From Agapanthus africanus (Eukaryota > Streptophyta > Magnoliopsida > Asparagales > Amaryllidaceae), in the NCBI GenBank assembly GCA_030015575.1, contig CM057340.1, positions 754,423,632-754,487,631 on the forward strand: a stretch of DNA of 64,000 nt, written 5' to 3'. Numbering within the stretch: position 1 is the first letter of the stretch; each line of letters starts with the position of its first letter. Both the position numbers and the translations under genes were made by a program. This document shows positions 35,053 to 45,397 of the stretch, one piece after another. Under the pieces are notes generated by a model that searched no databases, was not told where the DNA came from, and saw only the letters and a program-made list of their open reading frames with translations.

Positions 35053-35920
35053 GGTTTGTAAATGCATATATAAAAAGACAGTGGAAGAAAGCGACAAAGG
35101 ACTTATTTTATGGGACCATTGGTTAAAAAACGCATGGGTCCCACAAAATCAAGATGGCGGCTTACTAATGATGAGGCAAAGAAATTAATATGAGAACAAA
35201 AGGAAGATTCTCAATAAATGAACAGTGAATTTCAAGTGACCCTACACATCCCCCAAAAAAGAAATCCATCTTGGACTCTGCAAAAATCAAGCAGAACAAG
35301 GGAATTAAATTCCCAGAAAAACCCTACTTGCAAATCTTTTCCTTTGTTGCGAAGAAACAACTCAGGGCAAGAAAACCCCAAGAAATTCTCTGGGAAGAAC
35401 TAAGTTCTTCAGAGAAATTAAATTCCTTTTGAACAGAGGAATTAAATTCCCAGAGATACTTTTTTCAGAGCCAAAGCTCTTTGAAATGGAATTAAATTCC
35501 AGAGAAAAGACAAGCATCGCCATCGATCCCTGAAGATCAGAGAAACCCTAAAAGGTTTATTGTTTAAAGATTGAATGGTTTTCTTTTTAAAGAACTTTAA
35601 AAAATGGGTTCTTGTTAAAGGGATAAACCCTTGGTATGGATTTAAAATCCAACGAAAATTTCTGCAAAAGTTCTTCAGCCATTCAAGATCATTACCAGAG
35701 AAAAGGGAATCTTTTAACAGAGTTAAACTCTGGAAATTTTCAAGACAGAGAACTAAGCTCTGAGAAAAGAGAATTAAATTCTCAAAGGGAAAAAAAGTAA
35801 GCAAGGAAGAAGATGAGCAAAATGGAGGCGCTTCTGAAGGGACGCTGGCATTTATAGGATGTGATGGGAAACGTTTCATCTCCCCTATTCCCTAGACAGA
35901 TCCAACGGTCACAAAGGTGA
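35053..35920. other. Spacer with arm-TTAAA-arm palindromes, no gene
   Basis: This has many short palindromes such as GGAATTAAATTCC and GAGAATTAAATTCTC, of the kind that fill the LTRs of this family, although it is outside the LTR. The open frames on both strands are palindrome by-products. Confidence 0.6.
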
Positions 35921-35970
35921 CAGCGTTGCGCTCACGTGCAGACATGTGAGAACAACGCTGTGGGGGCATT
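35921..35970 (+). promoter_or_regulatory. Hairpin plus polypurine tract of element 2
   Basis: CAGCGTTG (35921-35928) pairs with CAACGCTG (35953-35960), and the inner CTCACGTG pairs with CATGTGAG (one G-T pair). TGGGGGCATT (35961-35970) follows, then the LTR. The architecture is as in element 1, with different arm sequences. Confidence 0.8.
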
Positions 35971-38900
35971 TGTTCACTGATAAAAATCAGGAAATACCTC
36001 AAAAATCAGGAAATACCTCAATGAAGTATCACGTGCTCACACGTGACCAAGGGCCACGTGTTGACACGTGATAGTTTCCTATGATCTCCACTTTATAGAA
36101 TTAAAATTCTAAATCAAACAAAAATGTAACAAAACAGCTAAGGAAATACCTCAATGAGGTATCACATGCTCACAAGTGACCAAGGGTCACGTGATAGTTT
36201 CCTATGATCTCCACTTTATAGAATTAAATTCTAAATCAAACGAAAATATAACAAAACAGCTAGGGAAAGACCCCAATGGGGCATCACTTGCTCACACGTG
36301 ACCAAAGGTCACGTGCTGACACATGATGATCCTTTAGCTCTGTTAAAAGGCAGGATAAAATTCTGAATAAAAGAGAGTCGCGTGCCAACACGTGACAGGT
36401 CCCTCAGCACTTTAATTAATAGAATTAAATTCTATTTCAATGGTCAAACGTTGGGATCACATGCCAACACGTGATGGGATTTAAAAGCCTTATAAGTTAA
36501 TGGAATTTAAAAGCCTTATAAGTTAATGGAATTAAATTCTAATTAAGGGAAATCAAAGACCCTAACTGGGAAAGTATTTCTTTAAATCTTTCCAAACAAA
36601 CAAAAAAGGATTATGCTCTGTAAAGTGGAGCACCGTTGGATTAAAAATCCAATGGTGATTAAAAATCACCAATTTATGGAAAGATTTTATACAAGGAAAG
36701 ATTTCCCTAAAATTCACCAAGAATAACAAACAGAATATCTTTTGGATTAAAAATCCAATGGTGAATAAAATTCACTGAGATCATGTTAGTTACAAAAACA
36801 AACAAAATCTTTGAATGAAAGATTTACTAAATAAATTGATTCTTTTCTTTCTCCTATAAATAGGAGCCAAGAAGAGGAAGGGGATATAGAATTTTGGATC
36901 TTAGAATTTTCTGAAAGAAAATAACAGAGAGAAAAGAAAGGAGAATTTAATTCTCAATAAAAGAAACCCTAGGTGAGAAAGGGGAAAGGGATCAAAACTT
37001 CATAAAACAAAAAGAGAATTTAATTCTCAATCTAAGAGTTTAACTCTTCTCCAAAAGAACTTGGTTCTTTCTCTGGTTGAAGATCTGCAGAAGCAAATCT
37101 CCCCACATGTTGAGAATTTAATTCTCATCGGGGAGATTCTGCCATGCAGATCCAAAATTTAGAGGGAGAATTGAGTTTAGAGAATTTAATTCTCCCAAAA
37201 GTAAAACTAGGGTTTAACCCTATATGAGAATTTATTTCTCCCAAATTCACAGGAATTTAATTCCTCCCAAAAATAAAACTAGGGTTTAACCTTATATGAG
37301 AATTTAATTCTCTCAAATTCACATGAATTTAATTCCTCCAAAATAAAACTAGGGTTTAACCCTATATAAGAATTTAATTCTTCCACATACATAGGAATTT
37401 AATTCCTCTAAAAACATAATTAGGGTTTAACCCTATAAAGAATTTAATTCTTAAAATAAAGAGACTTGAAAGATCTCCATGCACGTAAAGAACATTGGTC
37501 ACGTGATGACACGTGACTCCAATCCGCGGTGATCAGAAAAGAAAGAATAAAGCTAGGTCACGTGCCCTCATGTGACCCTTGAACAAATCCCCCAAAATGA
37601 GAAGGAAACAGCTTGGAGGCAATGCTTCACGTGCTCCGGCGTGACTTCCAAAATAAAGAAAACAAAAGCAAAGGCAATGCTGGATTTGGGCGCTCTCACT
37701 TGTCCTCACGTGACCCCTAATAAACATTCTAATAAATCAATACATGAGTATCCATCACGTGCCCACACGTGATGGCTATGAAAACTAAAAGTGTTTAACA
37801 CTTATTTGCAGTTCTGAGAACAAAATAAAGGAGGTCTGGCCCCACCTCTGGGTGCCCTCACATGCCCCCACGTGACCCCTTCCTTTCTAGTGTTTAACAC
37901 TATTTTGATCATTTCATTTCCAGTGTTCAACACTGTTTTAAATACATCACGTGAGGACACGTGACCACCGGATATCCTCTAGTGTTTAACACTATTTTAA
38001 GGCCAATCTTAGCCAAATTGGCTAAGTTGTCCAGAGACAAGCCTCACCTTCAACTGAGTCTCAAAATTGATCATTTCATATGACATACAAAGTAAAACTC
38101 AGAGCTATAATGTTTAATGCTCAGTCAAAGACAAAAATGTTATCAGAGCCCTCAAACTCTTGTTTAGTATTGCTAAGTGACGAGGGGCTGAACCCAGATA
38201 AATGGTCCAATATAGGGCCAACATTTCAAATCTAACTGGACTTAGCCCAAACTGGCCATAAGTCCTCAATTCAGATTTAACTGAGCCAATGTGCCCATAA
38301 TCTAATTAATTGATCTCAGTTCCAAATTGGACTACAGATCCCCAAATCAACTTCGGTTCAAGGGTACATCTCTTCACTCCTTTGATATTTGTCGTTGTAA
38401 TCCTTCAACGTCTTCAGAAAGGTGACGGGTCCCGACAACCACACATTTCATGGACTATGATGTCCTTAATCTTGACTGTGAGGTCTTTAAACTCACGGAC
38501 TATGATGTCCTTAACCTTGACTGTGGGGTCTTTAAACTCACGGACTATGATATCCTTAATCTTGACCGCGATGTCTTTAAACTAACATTGGACCAAAACG
38601 TCCTTAAACTAATTATGGACCGCAATGTCCCTAAACTAAACAATAGAGTCCAAATGCTCTTTTGTTGGATCTAAACGATCCCGTTAAGTTGATCTTAGTC
38701 TAAAATTAGACTAACGTATCCTTAACAAACGTTTAAGTTGATCTTAGTCTCAAATGTGACTAACGCATCCTTAAACCCAACCCCAAACCCAAATCTAAGA
38801 AAATACGGATTTGGACTAATCCACGCCCTACGGGCGACAACATAAATCAGTCTCCGTATACAATCCACGGGCAACTAAAAACAAAACAAACACCCGCGAC

Positions 38901-39180
38901 ACGAAGTGACCATCCTGAGAAGGAGAAAGTTGTTACCGCGATGCGGTAGCGTAATGCAGGGGCTTACGCCTGCAGGGAAGAGCGTCCCCACAATCAAAAA
39001 CCCCTCAAATGAGGGGGAATCTGACGAAGTCTGCTACATCGGCCGCATCCGTCTAAACCTTCGATACGTGGTGTCATAAATCAACATGGCATCTTCGGAG
39101 AGGTAGACAGATAGCACCTATTAGCATCTGCCCCCAAATTCAAGCAAGATAATTGTCTTCCCTGTTTTCGGCGAGGAACA
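35971..39180 (+). repeat. Element 2 3' LTR (3210 bp)
   Basis: Starts TGTTCACTGA and ends GAGGAACA, and matches the element 1 LTRs over most of its length, with indels. It has paired CACGTG boxes, AGGGTTTAACCCT and GAGAATTTAATTCTC palindromes, GGAC/GTCC units at about 38450-38635, and a two-stem motif at 38826-38873. The AGTGTTTAACACT array is much shorter than in element 1. Confidence 0.9.
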
Positions 39181-40429
39181 TTACCGTTTTACAACTTTAC
39201 AATATCCGTTCGCATCCGTACAATTTATTATATATCTAGTTGTATGCTAGATCATATTATTTTATATTACTGTTATATTACCACCCCATACTTGATACTG
39301 TGCATCTTATGTAATCAAGGAGTTGTAGATGTAATCCCTGATAGATACCATGCATCCGTGTTTCACTGTGCATCCGTACTTTTATCATGATTCGATACTT
39401 GCTACATTTTACTGTTGGGCATTCATTTGAAACACTGTGCACCGCCTGACATGGCCTGATATACCACTGCTTGACTTGATACCTGATATTGTTTCTAATG
39501 CCGACAATCCTGACTTGTTGTCCCGATGGACGTATTATATAGTCTATTCAGACAAAACCTGTACCTGCCTGATCCCGTGTTGTCATTAGCTCCAGATTTA
39601 TCAATACCTGACTTGAACACATAACTTGGGGGTAAGGGGAAATCAATGATGAAACCTGACTTGTAATTCAACAGTTCGACGCTTATACTGATCAGTTTTT
39701 GGGGTTAGGCCAGTCTCAGGATGCTGCTGCTGACATCATTCGTCTGTACATGTTTCCTGCTTTGTGCTTAGCGGCACGTCTCGGATTCAGTCCCGAAAGT
39801 CTGGACCGAGGTCCTGGGTATGCACGGGATACTATTGAGTTACATCGACGATTCATTAAATTGATTTCAAAGACTTGAGAGTAATTAACCCAGTAGCATA
39901 GATTACTCACCGCATGCACATACACTTCACTGTTCCATATTCGTGTTACTGTTATACACTCATTATTGTTCATACTCATGCATGCATATCTTGTTACCTC
40001 CTGATTATATTTTATTATTTAATATTATGACGCACTAACGTCTGGGTTTTGCATGGCCCAGATCCTCTGCCTCTTTCGCAGGCTGATCAGGAGTACTTCA
40101 GCCGTCAGGCCGAGCTGTGAGGATCCTGTTAGTATCTAGTTTAGTTTAGTTTTATTGTCGTACTTTCATTTCCTGTTGTGAGCCCGTATTTGGGACGTAC
40201 ATTTTAGATGTTATTGTTTATTGGATTTATTGCTTCCGCATATTATTTCTTGACTCGTTTATTCTGTCATATGGACATGTACTAGATAGTTTATTTTTTA
40301 TTTTATTGTTCTTGATATCTTATAGACAGCCGTAATGTGACTGTAGAGGGATATTTTCTAGCCACAGGTAACATGGTTGGCTCTATCACGTGCCGATCTT
40401 AGCGCACTCTGAGACGCGGGGCGTGACAG
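39181..40429 (+). repeat. LTR fragment related to element 3, first piece
   Basis: Bases from about 39300 align with the last kilobase of the element 3 LTR (compare 55080-56062): AACTTGGGGGTA, GGGGAAATCAATGATGAAA, CACGGGATACTATTGAGTTA and TCTTAGCG, ending in CGGGGCGTGACA. It is clearly diverged and has no internal region. I see no gene here. Confidence 0.8.
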
Positions 40430-40973
40430 TAACAGTGGGCCGTAGTCTCGGGTACGTATGAGACCCTCGTTAAACATGATCACTCCTTTCCACGATTCGA
40501 TTTCAAATTAACCTAGAGACCAATAGGAACATAGCTCATATACTGCATCGACAATGATATATTGATTTCCTTTATTCACTGTCTCCACTGTTATTACCTT
40601 TATTTTTCATGCCACGTTATTATTATCATATTGTTGTTATTGAGTCGCCCCGATGACCTGAGTATGCATGCTTAGTGATAGAAGTGGATCCATCTGATTT
40701 CGAGAAGATTGCGAAGATCTAGACCAGTGAACCCGTTGTATCTTTCCTTAGATATCCCTGGTTAGTTGTCCCTTTTGTTTACTTCCATTACGCTCAGTTT
40801 CCTTTATATCTAATAGTTTTAGTGACTGCAATCTCTTTATCCGTGTTGTGTTTTACTGATTACCATATAATGCTAGAAGCTGAAATGTGACTACGACGGG
40901 ATTTTTCCTTAATCGTAAAAGCATGGCTGGCCTAGTCACCCTCGTATTCCGTATTTTGGGAAGCGGGTGTGAC
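40430..40973 (+). repeat. LTR fragment related to element 3, second piece
   Basis: A shorter and more diverged piece with the same end pattern (ATGTGACTACGACGGGATTTTT, cut to the shared GTGACT..GGGATTTTTCCT core, and GGGAAGCGGGTGTGACA). It suggests a second LTR end of the same superfamily next to the first. No coding sequence was seen. Confidence 0.6.
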
Positions 40974-41108
40974 AATCCTCTATATTATTATTGGGCATTT
41001 ATTCCTCGTAAAATAAAGTAATATGCTCCCGATATTTTAAAACACATTTTAATATCTCATAAGTGGAATTCCACCTAATTAGAATGTTGAATTTGAAAGA
41101 TCTCAATT

Positions 41109-42239
41109 TTAAATTAAACCGGGTAATAGTTTGCTTAAAAATTTGTTTTTGGGTTCAGAGGTTTCAATAAATACCATTGCATCTTTAAGTTTCTCTAAAT
41201 GAGGATCAATTATACTAAGACCATTATACACAATTAAATTTAAAATATTGCATGCATGACTTTGATGAAATAATTCTCTATTCAAAACAAAATTTAAATT
41301 ATTTCTTAAAATTGCTATAGCAGAATTATTATCAGTAGCATTATCAAAACTAACTGAAAATATTTTATTTTGAATATTATATTCACATGCGGTAGTCAAA
41401 ATACAATTACTTATATTATTTCCATTATATGAATGCTCTATTTTTTAAAAACCAATAATTCTTTTATGTAAAAATCAATCATTATCAATGAAATGTACAG
41501 TAACACAAATATAACTCATGCCTCATTTTGTAGTCCAAACATCAAAAGTTAATGCAATTTTATTTTTAAGATTTGCAAAAATATCATTCAAATTGGTTTT
41601 AACATCATGAAAAGTTATTAGAACATCACTTCTAAGTGTTGTTTTTGGTACTCTTTAAAATACTGGATTATATGCATTTTTTATCAATCTATCAAATTTT
41701 TCGTTTTCTGCAAAACCAAATGGTTGTTCAGCATGTATGACATATTTTGCAAGTTCTCTTCTATTAGTATCTTGCGAATAAGAAAAACTAGTTAAAAAGT
41801 TATACTACATATTTAGAATCATCTGCCGAAAATCTACTTTTTCGTGTTTGATTAAATGTCTTTTTAGATGGGTAGGCCCACCTGAAGTGACATAAATAAA
41901 ATTTAATTGGCAATGAATACAAACTGCCCGCTCGCCTTTATTTGGAACTGTTTGTACTACAAAATGTTTCCAAATATCAGAAATTTTAGTTCTTTTATGT
42001 TTAGGGGCAGAAGCTCTTGCTTTAGGAACGACAGGAGCAGGATCTTCTTCAGGGATATGATTTTGTGATGTTGCAGAGATATCATAATTAGAAGATTCAC
42101 GGTTAGGAGAATAAAAATCAAAACTAGTTTGCAACATATTAATTAATTTCTGTCTTTCTTTTGAATCCATATCGATTTGAAATGAAAGTCTCCGTGAAGA
42201 TGAAGCACCCATGTTATCTTGAGAAGATAAATATGACAT
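41109..42239 (-). pseudogene. hAT transposase pseudogene with BED zinc finger
   Basis: An N-terminal open stretch (42239-41805, 144 codons) has a BED-type zinc finger with key residues CIHC then HLKRHLIKH, preceded by a basic KHKRTKISDIWKHF segment. Further left on the same strand are hAT blocks: an LTFDVW-like segment, CVTVHFID, and a block of about 96 codons (41399-41109) with VSFDNATDN and CNILNLIVYNG. Frames are split by several stops. The C-terminal hATC dimerisation domain is missing. The transposase family cuts and pastes DNA in the nucleus. This copy cannot encode an active enzyme. Confidence 0.85.
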
Positions 42240-42800
42240 TCTTAATTAAAAATATTAGTAAGAGAGAAATAGAGATGATAAAAAATATGCGAGAAAAATA
42301 TATAATCAATACAAAATACCCCTGATTCCAAATAGCAGAATCAAATTAGTGGAACTGAAATAAAAATTGAGACTGTAGAAATGAAGATTGCGTGATTCCA
42401 ATGTTAACAGTAAATTTCTCGAAAATTAAATAGAGTAATTGGAAGATTGAAAATTTTGTTGTTATGAATTGTGAGAAGAATGAGAAGTGTAGAGAAGTAT
42501 TTATATAGTTTTGGATTAAGGGTATATGAATGTATAATTTCGAGTGAGGGGCTTTTAGATGATTTTACAAACCCCGCTTTAATTCAAAGTTCCAGTCCGT
42601 TATTAAAATACTCATCCACATTCAACCCCCGAACCCAAGGCAATGACCGTCTCCCACCCCAAAATACCCCAGGCCAAACCGTCTAATTCAAATTCAAATT
42701 TGGCCGGTTTGGCCAGGCTTCCTGGGCTGGGCCAGGGAATTGGTCAGGCCGGCTTGGGCCCGCCACGTGGCACTCGGGCCAGGCCATTTTGCAGGCCCTG
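42240..42800 (-). other. 5' flank of the hAT remnant and candidate transposon end
   Basis: AT-rich leader, then a GC-rich run of GGCC motifs ending TTTTGCAGGCCCTG at 42800. hAT ends often read CAGGGCC..., so this could be the right terminus, followed by CCATCAGA as a possible 8-bp duplication. The partner end is lost, so this is only a candidate. Confidence 0.4.
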
Positions 42801-43845
42801 CCATCAGACACCTTGAGTAACCACCAACATGGAGACATGGACAGGAGACAAAGCTAAAAGCTAGGTATCAACTTTATGTAGATGTGTCCTTGATTATAGG
42901 CTGATTGGTGAAATGCATATATATTATAAACTTTTATTATGTCATCTTAACGAGACAAGAACCTCATGTCAAATGTAAACAAATCAAACTGAACATTCAA
43001 TGCTTGATTTGTTTGTTATATACTTCATCATGGGTGCACAAATATGACACGATTTATATCCAGTGGCCATATATTCCACCAAACCACGCACTAAAGTCCA
43101 ATGAGAGATGGGGCCCATCAATTATTGAGAGAAGATTCACTTGTTCATGGAATCTCAAAGAATCCACTTTTGTAATTCCAAGCTTATTTTACAATAAAAT
43201 CTAGGCTGAATTACACTTAACTAAAACTTATAGCTTTTTTATTTCATAAAAATACTAAATTTAAGTATATTTTGTTATTTTGTTATTTACAAAAGGGCTC
43301 CCTTCAAACCAAAGCTTAGGGGAGTTTATCATAATAAATAAGCCTTTGAGTAGTTTGATATGAAATACTATTTGCACATTACTAAGTATAATTCTTATAG
43401 TTCAAGGCATGCATGTTGAACATTAATGTTGAGAAAGGAATTACTGTAGTGGACTTTTACACACTACTACATATTAATTTTAGAGGTAAAATTTTAGCCA
43501 AAATTTGTTGATTATAAACTAGACGATAAAAAGTTCTCAAAAATTATCTATATCTAAGAATAAACTTATTTATAATTCTTTGAGATTCACTTACACATTG
43601 CTTTAGAAATTGCCGTAAATTATAAGCTATCATTGAATGAATAGAGTCTTCACCCAACACTTCGAAAATAACAAAAAAAAAAAAACACAAAAATCATGCA
43701 AGAAAGCATACAAATGGAAAGATGAATTACATATAATTTTATGTGATATATAAGCATAAAATATATATAATACAAACCCTTTTCAATGATCGCAATTAAG
43801 AAAGAATCAAAATTCACAATCAAATCCACAAATTGCAACAAGTAC
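42801..43845. other. AT-rich intergenic DNA downstream of the dehydrogenase gene
   Basis: No gene or repeat was recognised. It probably includes the 3' untranslated region of the gene at 43846-45325. Confidence 0.5.
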
Positions 43846-45325
43846 TTAGAATCTATGGTTGAAGGATCGCAGATCGATCTCTTGACTCCATGCACCCTTA
43901 TCTTGGCTGTGTATTTGCCAATAAGCTTGCGCCAACGCAGCGGGGTCCATCGCTCCATCCATATCTTGGTCCCCAGCAGTTGAACTACTTGTACATCGAT
44001 CACTATATGCACGTCATCATCGTATATAGGTTATCATTGGCTAATTAATGATTTCATTTATAAAGTTTGAAAATTTTGATTGCATGTATTAATACATTTG
44101 TACGGACCTCGATGCACCGATTGGTCCGTCGACAATGATATGGGCAATGTGGATGCCTAGAGCTTGAAATTCCTTTGCTAAGCATTGTGACAATCCTCTT
44201 AAAGCAAATTTTCCACAACCTGTTATAATATATAAAGGCAATATATAGTCATGCAAGATTAAGGATATATGGATAAGCATAGGCCGTCAAAGATTGAATA
44301 AATAATAGGAGCCTTTTCTTTGGCTCCTGTAATTCTTATATAATTTATCGAGTATTTTCTTATCATGTGGTGTAGGATTTATACCTTGTGGAAGTATTTA
44401 TATGAAAGATAATGAATATGTGATCCTTTCATAAATAAAATCATAAGAAATTAGTTCAACTGCTTATGATTTATCTCGATGCACACATGTTTTGTCTTGT
44501 AAATATTTTATTTTTTAATTTATTTTATTGAGTAGGGTGTCTTGTCCTGCTTTTTTTCTTCAAAAATAAAAGGATATATTGATAATTAAAATATTAGGTA
44601 AAATATATAATACAAAAATTAATTAAACTTACTTAATTCACAATAACCTGGAAAGCCAGTTACAGAAGCAGAAGAGCCAGTAAAAATTATGGTTCCTTTA
44701 CCCCTCTCCACCATCAAAGGAATGACCTTTAAAAAAACAAATCAATTACCCAAGTCATATATATTTCTTCGTTTACTAAAATGAAAAATAGAAAGAAAAA
44801 AAATTTATAATAAACATGAATGAGGGAACCTGTTGAACACAATGGAAAGCACCAACAGCTGAAACAGCCACGGACTTCTCGAAGGATTCGAGTGTAATAT
44901 CTGCAAACCTTGTTGGGGAACAAGGTGCGCTAGGCTCACAAGCATTGTATACAAGCACTTCAACAAACCCTAGTGATAGAACACCCTCAAATGCTTCGCG
45001 CACCGATTTCGAATTCGAGCAATCGATTCGTATGGCGAAAACTTGCGCCTTCGCCTCACGGGCTATCTCATCCGCAAATCGTGACAATTTCTCTGCAAAA
45101 AGATAAAAGGAATAGTTAAATGATATTTTAATACAGAAGTGACGCCAGGCCGGTTGACAGACGGTCATAAATTATTCTTAATTTATTACCAAGGTCACGA
45201 GCTAGAATGGCTACGGTGTAGCCCTCATGACTGAACTTGCGGGCGATGGAGCGGCCGAGATTGGGGCCGACGCCGACGATGGTGGCAATGCCCTTTGAAG
45301 AGGTGGGGGTTGACATAGAGCGCAT
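43846..45325 (-). CDS. Short-chain dehydrogenase/reductase-like protein, five exons
   Basis: The only host gene that looks intact. Exons on the minus strand are 45325-45190, 45092-44830, 44726-44633, 44219-44108 and 44002-43846. All introns are GT-AG, phases agree, and the sum is 762 bp, or 253 residues plus stop TAA. The start at 45325 gives Met-Arg-Ser-Met; the Met at 45316 is an alternative. A Rossmann dinucleotide motif G18-x-G20-x3-G24 is present, then YNA near residue 94 (the NNAG position), FTGSSAS (Ser about 151-152), and Y161...K168 followed by FALRGLSQ. The classical Tyr-x3-Lys spacing is not met: the residue four before Lys168 is Leu. Related plant proteins as I recall them share this pattern, so activity on a substrate is uncertain. 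Cytosolic location is inferred from the lack of an obvious signal. Confidence 0.9.
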
Positions 45326-45377
45326 GTTAGCAATGTGGCATGAAAGAGTGGGGGTTAGGGAAAGAGGGAGGGGGCGC

Positions 45378-45397
45378 GGGGGGGGGGGGGGGGGGGG
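45378..45397 (-). repeat. Run of 20 G (C20 in the gene's leader)
   Basis: A 20-base homopolymer about 53 bases upstream of the dehydrogenase start codon, flanked by a GA/CT-rich tract. In the mRNA leader it would read C20. The genomic G strand could form a quadruplex. Length is prone to assembly error. Confidence 0.8.

Larger units (their letters stand above)
27588..39180 (+). mobile_element. Element 2: 5'-truncated gypsy element with antisense gene and 3' LTR
   Basis: Order: end of integrase, structured repeats shared with element 1, an antisense plant mobile domain gene, a palindrome-rich spacer, hairpin plus polypurine tract, then the 3' LTR. The 5' LTR, gag and most of pol are absent, so no target duplication can be checked. 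Plants of several families have Tat-lineage gypsy elements with extra, sometimes antisense, frames between pol and the 3' LTR. This layout fits that group. It is the best view in the window of what the complete relative of element 1 looked like. Confidence 0.85.
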
